Notes under the pieces: model-generated
Seen by the model: the letters and a program-made list of their open reading frames with translations, nothing else
Told to the model about the DNA's origin: nothing
Databases searched by the model: none
Origin: Clostridiales bacterium
Lineage (GTDB): Bacteria; Bacillota; Clostridia; Oscillospirales; Oscillospiraceae
Direction: 5' to 3'
Assembly (NCBI GenBank): GCA_029267755.1
Contig: JAJUHS010000002.1
Span: 1-54,430 of the forward strand
Length of the DNA stretch: 54,430 bases
Shown here: positions 1 to 8,517 of the stretch, in pieces
Position numbering within the stretch: position 1 is the stretch's first letter
Layout of the letters: every line of letters begins with the position of its first letter
Made by a program: the position numbers and the translations under genes

Positions 1-175
1 AGCTTGTCGAAAAAGTGTTTTCGACAAGCTTCTAGGGGGCATCCAATGCCCCCTAGATACGCGGCTTGCGCCGCGAAACCCCCGGTCGCGCACGATTTGC
101 GCGGGCTGAGGTATTTTTCCGAGAAGTGAATTCCCGGAAAAATAGATTTATATATCCCTGCGAGGGAGTTTTTTG
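1..175. repeat. Tandem train of stem-loops (at least six hairpins), ending in a plus-strand terminator-like hairpin
   Basis: Read directly: agcttgtcgaaaa/ttttcgacaagct (1-13/18-30), tctagggggcat/atgccccctaga (31-42/46-57), cgcggc/gccgcg (60-65/70-75), cgcgca/tgcgcg (87-92/98-103), atttttccg/cggaaaaat (113-121/135-143), tccct-gcg-aggga followed by gtttttt (155-173). May continue left of the window. Confidence 0.75.
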
Positions 176-181
176 ACAGCC

Positions 182-218
182 ATATCAAAGCCTCCGGCCT
201 GACCGGAGGCTTTGATAT
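182..218. terminator. Perfect 16-bp stem-loop at the polC stop codon
   Basis: atatcaaagcctccgg-cctga-ccggaggctttgatat; overlaps the first base of the polC stop complement. No long U-tract on the minus strand. Confidence 0.6.
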
Positions 219-3200
219 CAGAACAGAGATATCTGGCTCGTATCGGGCAGGTCGCCCAGAGCGCCCATATTTTTAAGCTGCTCAATGTGTGTTTTTGAAA
301 CCTTGCGGCAGGCGGCGGTCAGTGCCTCTATCGAAACGAACTCCATATTGCGGCAGGCCATCAGATCCTGCGCCGCCGCTTCGCCAAGGCCGCTTATGGC
401 GACGAACGGCGGGCGTAGGGCATTGCCCTCCACAATAAACTTCGTCGCATGGGAATGTCGTATATCTATCGGCAGAAATTCAAAGCCGCGCATATAAAAC
501 TCGTAGCAGGCTTCAAGCGTCGTAAGCAGATCCTGCTCCTTTGCCGAGGCATTGGGGTTTTCCGATATCCGCCGTATGTGCTGGTAAACGGTGTCTATGC
601 CCCTCGTCATCATTTCCGCATCAAACGAGTCCCCGCGCCGATAAAAGTATGCGCTGTAATACTCTATCGGCCTGTGAACCTTGAACCAGGCTATGCGGAA
701 AGCCATCATGACGTAGGCGACGGCGTGCGCCTTGGGAAACAAATACTTTATCTTCTTGCAGGAACCTATGTACCATTCCGGCACCCCGAGCTTCAGCATG
801 TCCTGCTCCCACTCGTCTGTTATGCCCTTGCCCTTTCGCACGGACTCCATTATCTTAAACGCCTTCATCTCGTCCATTCCCATCGATACGAGATAGAGCA
901 TGATATCGTCGCGGCAGCCTATGGTTTGGTTAATCGTCGCGGTCTTGCTTAGAATAAGGTCCTTCGCGTTTCCAAGCCACACGTCGGTTCCGTGCGAAAA
1001 TCCTGAAAGCCGTACCAGCGTATCGAAGGTTTCAGGCTGCACATCCACGAGCATCTGCCGAGTAAATCCCGTTCCGAATTCCGGTATGCCTATGGAGCCG
1101 GTTTTTCCGATAACCGGATCGTCGTCAGGCAGGCCCAAAGGCGAGGGAGATTTGAAAATCAGCATAGTTTCGGGATCATCGAGGCGAATCTTTTTAGCGT
1201 CTACGCCCGTCATGTCCTCGAGCATTTTGATCATAGTCGGATCGTCGTGCCCAAGCTCGTCGAGCTTTAAGAGATTATCCTCCATAGAGTGATACTCGAA
1301 ATGGGTGGTTATAATGTCCGAATCGTCAGCATCGGCAGGATGCTGCACCGGACAAAAGTCGGTAACGTCCATATCCTGCGGGATAATGACAAGTCCCCCC
1401 GGGTGCTGGCCTGTCGTTCGCTTTACGCCGACGCAGCCCTGAGTAAGGCGGTTTTCCTCCGCCTTGGTCACAGTCAGCCCTCTCTCCTCCAGGTACTTTT
1501 TAACATATCCGTAAGCGGTCTTGCTTGCGAGCGTTCCTATAGTACCCGCCCTAAAGACATGGTCGGATCCGAAAAGCTCCTCTGTGTACTTATGCGCTTT
1601 CGCCTGATACTCGCCGGAAAAGTTGAGATCAATATCCGGTACCTTCGCACCTCCGAAACCGAGAAAAGTTTCAAACGGTATGTCAAAGCCGTCCTTATCA
1701 TAAAGCGTTCCGCATACGGGGCAGTACTTGTCCGGCATATCCGCTCCGCAACCGTAGCCCTTGCCCGACTCGAAGTCAGAGTGCTTGCAGTTCGGGCAGC
1801 GGTAATGGGCGGGCAGGGAGTTGACCTCCGTTATTCCAGACATATACGCGACGATTGACGAGCCGACGCTGCCTCGCGAGCCGACGAGGTAACCTGCTTC
1901 AAGCGAGTTATGAACAAGCTTCTGCGCGCTCATGTAGATAACGTCATACTTTCTTGCAAGAATATCGTTAAGCTCCGTGTCTATACGCTTTCTAACTATT
2001 TCCGGCGGGTTTTCGCCGTAAAGCTCGGTCATTTTTCCGTAAACAAGACGCTTCAAATCCTCAGCCGAGTTCTCAATCGTCGGCGGAAAAAGCTGCTTTG
2101 GAAGAAGCTCTATGTTATCGCACATTTCGGCTATTTCATTTGGGAACCGTATGACAGCGTTATAGCAGTCCTCTTCACCGAGATAAGAGAATTCCTCAAG
2201 AAGCTCGTCTGTGGTTTTCAGGTAGAGCGGAAGCTCTCTGTCGCAATCCGAAAAGCCCTTTGCCGCAAGCAGAATCCTGCGGTATATCTCCTGCTCCGGA
2301 TTCAAAAAGTGCACATCGCCCGTTGCAACATACGGCTTTCCAAGCTCCTTCGCGAGCCTCACTATCTTGCGGTTGAACTCCCTCAGTTCCTCCTTGTCCT
2401 TCGCGGTTCCGTCGTAGAGCATAAAGCTGTTGTTGCAAATAGGCTGTATCTCAAGATAATCGTAAAAGGCGGCCAGTCTTTTTAACTCCGACCAGCTCTT
2501 TCTTGCGGTAAGCGCGCTGAAAACCTCGCCCGCTTCGCAAGCCGAGCCGATTATAAGTCCCTCCCGGTGCTGCATCAGTACGCTTTTTGGTATTATTGGA
2601 TTTTTTTTGAAGTGTTTAATATGACTCAGTGAAATTAGCTTGTAAAGGTTTTTCAGACCCGCTTTATTCCTTGCAAGTATAATCATATGCCTTGGGTACC
2701 TTGCGGGCTGGTTTGCAGTGCGAAGGTTCTGCATATAAGGGTTTATGCGGTCCACCGTATTAATGCCGTCCTTTGCAAGCATCTCAAAGAACTTCGCAAG
2801 CATATATGCAACAGTCACCGCATCGTCAACCGCCCTGTGGTGGTTAAATTCCGGCAGCCCCAGGTGGTTTGCCACTATGTCAAGCTTATACTTTTTAAGC
2901 TCAGGCAGCAGGTTCTGAGCCATAACCAACGTATCAAGGGATGTGGCGTTGAATGGAATGCCCTCGCGCTCGCAGTTTTTTGAGATAAAGCCCATGTCAA
3001 AATCTGCGTTATGGGCGCAAAGCGGGTCTGAGCCGACGAATTCAAGGAAGCTTTTCAAAGCCTCGCCTATCTTCGGCGCGCCCATAACATCGCTGTCGCT
3101 TATTCCCGTAAGCTGGGTGATATTGCTCGGAATATGCATCTCCGGGTCAACAAAGGTTTGAAACCGCTCGCCTATCTCCCCGTTCCTGTATCGCACCGCA

Positions 3201-4186
3201 CCGATTTCCGTTATGCGGTCGCGCTCCGAGTCGAGGCCGGTAGTTTCTATATCGAAAGCCACAAAGCCGTCGCTTATTGACTGCTTTGAATCCCCATGCA
3301 CGACCACTCGGTCGTCGACGTCGTTTATGTAATAGGCTTCGGTACCGAAAAGTATCTTGATTCCCGCAGACTTTCCCGCCTTCCACGCCTCCGGGAAGGC
3401 CTGGGCCACACCATGGTCGGTAATAGCTATCGCCTTATGTCCCCAGTCTGCCGCCTGCCTAACCGCCTCGGCGGCGTTCGTAAGTGCGTCCAGCGTCGAG
3501 TAGCTGGTGTGAAGATGGAGCTCGACGCGCTTTTCGGCCGCATTGTCGAGACGTTTCGGCGCCTCTGCGGTCTCTATGCTCGTCGGCTCAAGCACTACGT
3601 CGTTCTCATATCGGTTGAAGCGCGCTGTCCCCTGAACCTTGAGCCATAATTTTGGTCCCTTCTCGCTGCAGAATATCCTGTCGCATATCTCCTTAGCGTT
3701 TTCCTCGCGCATGAACCGTGAAACGTGGATTGAACCCGTATAATCTGTTATGTAAAAGGAAAGCGCCCAGGCCTTTTGCTTTGGAAGCTCGCGCGTGTCA
3801 ACCGCGAACACCTCGCCGCATACCGTAACCTTGCCCGATGCCTCCGAAAAATCCTTCATCGGCAAGATCCTGCCCTTTATCGGTACGCCCATAATGACCT
3901 CGCCCGATGCCTTTTTTGAGCCCTTTCCCTTCTTGTCGACCTTTGGATAGGTTACTCTTATATCTACGGAATTTAAATCGAATTCTCTTGTTATCTCTGT
4001 CTCCATTAGCCCTAAAAGCATCGGCGCAACTGGCTCCGGAAACTGAATTGTTAACTGCATGCTTCGGCTTGCCTTATCTACGGTCGCACCCAAAACCAGA
4101 GCATTATTAAGAGCGCCGAAAATAGCTTCGTCGCCCTTGCAGCTTGAAAATATATCGTAAAACGGAATCGGTTTTTGCTCTCCCAT
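218..4186 (-). CDS. polC: DNA polymerase III alpha subunit, PolC type
   Basis: 1322 aa; OB-fold, PHP domain (VELHLHTSYSTLDALT, AITDHG) with inserted DnaQ-like exonuclease (FVAFDIETTGLDSERDRITEIGAV), C-family polymerase motifs (GSRGSVGSSIVAYMSGITEVNSLPAHYRCPNC, VPDIDLNFSGEYQ). Confidence 0.97.
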   Translation of the reverse strand: MGEQKPIPFYDIFSSCKGDEAIFGALNNALVLGATVDKASRSMQLTIQFPEPVAPMLLGLMETEITREFDLNSVDIRVTYPKVDKKGKGSKKASGEVIMGVPIKGRILPMKDFSEASGKVTVCGEVFAVDTRELPKQKAWALSFYITDYTGSIHVSRFMREENAKEICDRIFCSEKGPKLWLKVQGTARFNRYENDVVLEPTSIETAEAPKRLDNAAEKRVELHLHTSYSTLDALTNAAEAVRQAADWGHKAIAITDHGVAQAFPEAWKAGKSAGIKILFGTEAYYINDVDDRVVVHGDSKQSISDGFVAFDIETTGLDSERDRITEIGAVRYRNGEIGERFQTFVDPEMHIPSNITQLTGISDSDVMGAPKIGEALKSFLEFVGSDPLCAHNADFDMGFISKNCEREGIPFNATSLDTLVMAQNLLPELKKYKLDIVANHLGLPEFNHHRAVDDAVTVAYMLAKFFEMLAKDGINTVDRINPYMQNLRTANQPARYPRHMIILARNKAGLKNLYKLISLSHIKHFKKNPIIPKSVLMQHREGLIIGSACEAGEVFSALTARKSWSELKRLAAFYDYLEIQPICNNSFMLYDGTAKDKEELREFNRKIVRLAKELGKPYVATGDVHFLNPEQEIYRRILLAAKGFSDCDRELPLYLKTTDELLEEFSYLGEEDCYNAVIRFPNEIAEMCDNIELLPKQLFPPTIENSAEDLKRLVYGKMTELYGENPPEIVRKRIDTELNDILARKYDVIYMSAQKLVHNSLEAGYLVGSRGSVGSSIVAYMSGITEVNSLPAHYRCPNCKHSDFESGKGYGCGADMPDKYCPVCGTLYDKDGFDIPFETFLGFGGAKVPDIDLNFSGEYQAKAHKYTEELFGSDHVFRAGTIGTLASKTAYGYVKKYLEERGLTVTKAEENRLTQGCVGVKRTTGQHPGGLVIIPQDMDVTDFCPVQHPADADDSDIITTHFEYHSMEDNLLKLDELGHDDPTMIKMLEDMTGVDAKKIRLDDPETMLIFKSPSPLGLPDDDPVIGKTGSIGIPEFGTGFTRQMLVDVQPETFDTLVRLSGFSHGTDVWLGNAKDLILSKTATINQTIGCRDDIMLYLVSMGMDEMKAFKIMESVRKGKGITDEWEQDMLKLGVPEWYIGSCKKIKYLFPKAHAVAYVMMAFRIAWFKVHRPIEYYSAYFYRRGDSFDAEMMTRGIDTVYQHIRRISENPNASAKEQDLLTTLEACYEFYMRGFEFLPIDIRHSHATKFIVEGNALRPPFVAISGLGEAAAQDLMACRNMEFVSIEALTAACRKVSKTHIEQLKNMGALGDLPDTSQISLF

Positions 4187-4200
4187 AATCCTTGTCTTTT

Positions 4201-5247
4201 TCAGTCCTTGTTTATAATTTCAATCAGCTCGTCGGCAAGCCTTTCGGCTGGCGCTGACTTTATTACCTCGCCGTGTTTGAAAATAAGCCCCTTTCCCTTT
4301 CCGCCGGCTATCCCGTAATCTGCGTGCGAAGCCTCGCCCGGGCCGTTTACCGTGCAGCCCATAACAGCGACGGTAATGTCCTTTTTGCAGCCGGAAAGAC
4401 GCTTTTCAACCTCGTTCGCGAGCGAAATCAGGTCTATTTCCGTTCTTCCGCAGGTCGGGCAGGATATTACCTGAACGCCGCCGCGGCGCATTCCTACGGC
4501 CTTCAGCAGCGCGATGCCCGCACGCACCTCAGCCTCCGGCTCCGCGGTAAGCGAAACGCGGATGGTGTCCCCTATCTCATCAAATAAGAGCGCGCCTATC
4601 CCCGCTGCAGATTTAATGATGCCCATATATTCCGTTCCGGCCTCGGTTATGCCCAGATGGAGCGGATAATCAGATTCCTCCGCCATAAGCCGGTATGCGG
4701 CAACGGTGACCGGCACTGAGGAGGATTTAAGAGATATGCAGATGTCGTAAAAACCGTGGCTTTCTAAAATCCTGACATGCCGCATTGCGCTCTCCACCAG
4801 GGCTTCTGGGCAAGGGCTGCCATACTTTGCAAGGATATCCTTTTCAAGGCTTCCTCCGTTTACGCCTATTCTGATGGGAATCGAACGCTCTCGGCAGGCA
4901 TTTACAACTGCCTTAACCCTGTCCTCGTCCCCGATGTTGCCGGGGTTAATGCGTATTTTGTCGATACCGCACTCGGCGGCACGCAGGGCGAGCTTATAAT
5001 CGAAGTGTATGTCCGCGACCAGCGGTATGCTCGTCTGCTTTTTTATCTCGTAAATTGCGTCAGCCGCCTCCATTGTGGGTACGGCAATGCGCACGATATC
5101 ACAGCCGACGTCTTCAAGCCGCCTGATCTGCGCTACGGTATCGGCTACGTTTTCGGTTTTTGTGTTGGTCATCGACTGTACGGTGATTTTAGCACCACCG
5201 CCTATTTCAACGCCGCCGACCTTGATTCTTCTCGTTAAAACTGACAT
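4201..5247 (-). CDS. ispG: 4-hydroxy-3-methylbut-2-en-1-yl diphosphate synthase (flavodoxin)
   Basis: 348 aa; VGGVEIGGGAKITVQSMTNTKTENV start, SCPTCGRTEIDL and MGCTVNGPGEASHADYGIAGG Fe-S motifs. Confidence 0.96.
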   Translation of the reverse strand: MSVLTRRIKVGGVEIGGGAKITVQSMTNTKTENVADTVAQIRRLEDVGCDIVRIAVPTMEAADAIYEIKKQTSIPLVADIHFDYKLALRAAECGIDKIRINPGNIGDEDRVKAVVNACRERSIPIRIGVNGGSLEKDILAKYGSPCPEALVESAMRHVRILESHGFYDICISLKSSSVPVTVAAYRLMAEESDYPLHLGITEAGTEYMGIIKSAAGIGALLFDEIGDTIRVSLTAEPEAEVRAGIALLKAVGMRRGGVQVISCPTCGRTEIDLISLANEVEKRLSGCKKDITVAVMGCTVNGPGEASHADYGIAGGKGKGLIFKHGEVIKSAPAERLADELIEIINKD

Positions 5248-6302
5248 TACTTGACCAGCTTTACAATATCGTTGAACATTACGAAAACCATAAGTCCGAT
5301 AAGCAGCACAAAACCTGCGAAATGGATATAGCCTTCGTACTTGGGGTCTACCTTTCTGCGTGAAATCTTCTCTATTATCAACGTAATAAACATGAAGAAT
5401 ATTCGTCCTCCGTCAAGTGCCGGAAGCGGAAGCATGTTCATAATCGCAAGGTTTATCGCAATAAAGGCAAAAATATAAAATATATTGGAAATCGCAATGG
5501 ATTTATCCTCAGTGCTGGTGCCAACCTCGTTTATAATACCCACAATGCCTACGGGGCCGGACAAATCCTTTACTCCCGCCTTTCCATTAATGAGGTCGCT
5601 GATCCCAAGCCGTACCAGGCGCACAAAGGATACCGTATTGTACCAAGAATATTGGAGCTTGCTTGCAAACGTGGCCTTTTCACTTTTGATCGAAAAGCCG
5701 TAGCGCATTACCTTCCGTCCGTCCATCTCATATTCGCGGAGCGGTATCGGAAAATTGTCAAGGCGTACCTTAACGCCGTCGCGGATTACGACGATATCCG
5801 CCGTGCTGCCGTTTCCCCTGGACAGAAAGGTTGAAATATCGTCAGAGAGATAAATCCGCTCTCCATTAATCGAATAAAACCTGTCTCCCTCTTTGAGATA
5901 CTTGTCTTCGGTGTTGCCGAAATTCGGCTCAAAGCCCGCTATGGTTGTCGTAGTAAAAACCTTCATTCCCGAAAACAGTATGGCAATAATAACAAACCCC
6001 GCGATAAAGTTCATAAGCGAGCCCGCTAAAAGTATTATAAGCTTTCTCCAGACCGGTTTGTCTATAAATGAGCCGGGATCGTCGGACGCCTGATCCTCGC
6101 CCTCCATGGCGCAAAAGCCTCCAAGCGGAAGCAGTCTTAGTGTATATTTTGTAACCTTGCCCTGCTTTTTAAGTATAACGGGCCCCATTCCTACAGCGAA
6201 TTCATTTACCCGTACACCGAGCGACTTGGCGGCAATGAAATGCCCCAATTCATGTACGGTTACAAGAAAGCCAAAAATAATAATAGCAATTGCAATATAC
6301 AT
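5247..6302 (-). CDS. rseP: Site-2 (M50) intramembrane zinc metalloprotease
   Basis: 351 aa; HELGHF motif in TM1, PDZ region, NMLPLPALDGGRIFF motif. Confidence 0.94.
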   Translation of the reverse strand: MYIAIAIIIFGFLVTVHELGHFIAAKSLGVRVNEFAVGMGPVILKKQGKVTKYTLRLLPLGGFCAMEGEDQASDDPGSFIDKPVWRKLIILLAGSLMNFIAGFVIIAILFSGMKVFTTTTIAGFEPNFGNTEDKYLKEGDRFYSINGERIYLSDDISTFLSRGNGSTADIVVIRDGVKVRLDNFPIPLREYEMDGRKVMRYGFSIKSEKATFASKLQYSWYNTVSFVRLVRLGISDLINGKAGVKDLSGPVGIVGIINEVGTSTEDKSIAISNIFYIFAFIAINLAIMNMLPLPALDGGRIFFMFITLIIEKISRRKVDPKYEGYIHFAGFVLLIGLMVFVMFNDIVKLVK

Positions 6303-7459
6303 CAGACTTTTCCCTTTCCGACAAGCTCCCTCGCCTGTCTGTCCGCGCTCAGTATCTCATCGAGGCTTGGGTTTTCGATATTCGCGATACTCTCCAGAGC
6401 ATATAAAACCTGTTCATATATACCATTAAATTTTATTCTGTCCCGAAGAAAAAGATTCACCGCTTCTTCGTTCGCGGCATTCATGACAGCCGCCGCCGTG
6501 CCGCCGCGTTTTGCCGTGTCCATTGCGATTTTGAGGCAGGGAAAAGCGTTAAGATCCGGCTCAAGAAAGGTAAGCGGAGACATTTTTATAAAATCGGGCG
6601 GGGTGGTGATCGAAGGCCTCCGCTCCGGATAGGTGAGAGCATACTGTATTGGCAGCTTCATGTCCGGCTGTCCACACTGCGCTATTACAGAGCCGTCTAT
6701 GAATTCCACCATTGAGTGAACTATGCTCTGCGGATGTACGAGAACCTTTATCTGTTCCGGTGAAGTTCCGAAAAGATGCATCGCCTCTATAAATTCCAGA
6801 CCCTTGTTCATAAGCGTAGCTGAATCTATTGTGATTTTCCTGCCCATGTTCCAGTTCGGGTGCTTAAGCGCGTCCTCTTTCCCGACATCATTAAGCTCAT
6901 CGAAGCTGCGTCCTAAAAATGGCCCGCCCGAGGCGGTAAGCAGTATCCTTGAAACCTCCGCTCCTCTGTTTCCCGCAAGGCACTGGAATATCGCGGAGTG
7001 CTCGGAATCCACCGGCACTATCTCGGCATTATACTTCCTTGCCGCCGCCATTACGAGGCTTCCGGCACAGACTAAAGTTTCCTTGTTCGCAAGCGCTATG
7101 CGCTTGCCCTTTTTTATTGCCTCCATCGTAGGGATAAGCCCAGCGGCTCCGGACATCGCAGTTATGACCGTTTTGGAGCTGTCCGCAGCCGCCTCGATTA
7201 CACCGTCCATGCCGGAAACCACGCGTATCGGAGTATCCGCCAGACGAAGCTTTATATCCGCCGCCGACTTTTCATCGTATACGGCGACAAGACGCGGCCC
7301 GTATTCCCTTGCCTGCTCCTCTAGCAGCGCAACGTTCCTGTTGGCCGCCAGCGCGGAAACCGAAAGTCCCAGGTGCTTTATCACCTTAAGGCTCTGTGTG
7401 CCGATGGAACCTGTCGAGCCGATAACAGAAATATCGTCAGTCATCATATTCATGACCAT
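6302..7459 (-). CDS. dxr: 1-deoxy-D-xylulose 5-phosphate reductoisomerase
   Basis: 385 aa; ISVIGSTGSIGTQSLKV N-terminus, ANKETLVCAG, PVDSEHSAIFQCL, SATLMNKGLEFIEAMHLF. Confidence 0.96.
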   Translation of the reverse strand: MVMNMMTDDISVIGSTGSIGTQSLKVIKHLGLSVSALAANRNVALLEEQAREYGPRLVAVYDEKSAADIKLRLADTPIRVVSGMDGVIEAAADSSKTVITAMSGAAGLIPTMEAIKKGKRIALANKETLVCAGSLVMAAARKYNAEIVPVDSEHSAIFQCLAGNRGAEVSRILLTASGGPFLGRSFDELNDVGKEDALKHPNWNMGRKITIDSATLMNKGLEFIEAMHLFGTSPEQIKVLVHPQSIVHSMVEFIDGSVIAQCGQPDMKLPIQYALTYPERRPSITTPPDFIKMSPLTFLEPDLNAFPCLKIAMDTAKRGGTAAAVMNAANEEAVNLFLRDRIKFNGIYEQVLYALESIANIENPSLDEILSADRQARELVGKGKV

Positions 7460-7510
7460 TCCTCTAGGTTTTTGTTCTTAAATCTAGGCCGGTATTGGAC
7501 ACTCTCCATG

Positions 7511-7667
7511 TAACCACTGATTAATCGCATGTCGGCGTCTTAGCGGATAATTCCCGCCATTTTGCCTAAAAAGCCTAGTTAATAAAATAAAATATTCCTG
7601 CGTTTTTTGGACAAACCAACGGAAATTTCTCTCGTTCATCCATCCGACGCGATTAAATAAGTGGTTA
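7511..7667. repeat. Imperfect inverted repeat filling the cdsA-dxr gap (possible MITE-like element)
   Basis: Left arm taaccactgattaatcgcatgtcgg (7511-7535); reverse complement of right arm (7644-7667) is taaccacttatttaatcgcgtcgg. Blocks of 8, 8 and 5 nt match. Confidence 0.5.
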
Positions 7668-7668
7668 A

Positions 7669-8505
7669 CTAGAAGCCTGCTCCTATCGCGGGAATCCAGA
7701 TTATCAAGCAGTACATAAGCGGTGCTGCAAACACCACGCTGTCCACACGGTCAAGCATTCCTCCATGACCCGGAAGTAGATTCCCGTAATCCTTAATTTT
7801 AAATTCCCTCTTCATAAGCGAAAACGCGAGATCTCCCATCTGGGCAGCCGGGCTGGCAATAAGCCCGTAGAGGATAAGTATGGGAAAGCTTACCGACATC
7901 CCGCAGGCATATTTAATGATAAGCCCATATATAATCATGCCAGCAACCGATCCCAAAATTCCGCCTATCGCTCCCTCGACAGTCTTATTAGGACTCACAT
8001 AGGGGACAAGCTTCTTCTTTCCAAACGCCCTGCCCACGAAAAAAGCGCCCGTATCACTGCAATATGCGGCGGCAAAGGGAAGCATAACAAGGCACGTCCC
8101 TTTTTCAAGAAGCCTTATCCGCAATATGGAGTTGAATAAATACGGAATGAACAGCGAGGAAAAAAGCACGGCAAAAATTGCGAATATAGCCCCGCTTTCT
8201 CCTTGATATCCCAATACGCCTTTTAAAAACGTAAGCAGTGTGAGCACAAACATGCCAGCGGCAAAAACGGCGGAATTGGCGCCGAAAAAAATCCATTCTG
8301 GCACAGCCGCAGCGAAAAGCATGGCGATAAGCATACCGCACATATCCTTTGCGAATCCGGCTCCGCGCATAAACTCAAACGCCATAAGAGCGTTTACCGC
8401 GGATAGCGCCGCGGTAAAAAGCCAAACCGGCGCAAGAATCGCCAGAGCCAAAAGTACCGGGATACATATTGCGGCAACCGTCACCCTTGCTTTCATGCTT
8501 ACCAC
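7669..8505 (-). CDS. cdsA: Phosphatidate cytidylyltransferase
   Basis: 278 aa; multi-TM; C-terminal signature SPAAQMGDLAFSLMKREFKIKDYGNLLPGHGGMLDRVDS. Confidence 0.95.
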   Translation of the reverse strand: MVSMKARVTVAAICIPVLLALAILAPVWLFTAALSAVNALMAFEFMRGAGFAKDMCGMLIAMLFAAAVPEWIFFGANSAVFAAGMFVLTLLTFLKGVLGYQGESGAIFAIFAVLFSSLFIPYLFNSILRIRLLEKGTCLVMLPFAAAYCSDTGAFFVGRAFGKKKLVPYVSPNKTVEGAIGGILGSVAGMIIYGLIIKYACGMSVSFPILILYGLIASPAAQMGDLAFSLMKREFKIKDYGNLLPGHGGMLDRVDSVVFAAPLMYCLIIWIPAIGAGF

Positions 8506-8517
8506 CCCCGACGAGAG

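Noticed and set aside
1289-2485. Plus-strand ORFs (189 and 191 aa)
   Set aside because: Antisense to conserved polC; no domain signatures or ribosome-binding context.
6723-7481. 252-aa plus-strand ORF
   Set aside because: Antisense to well-supported dxr; Ser/Pro/Ile-rich composition typical of reverse-strand shadow ORFs.
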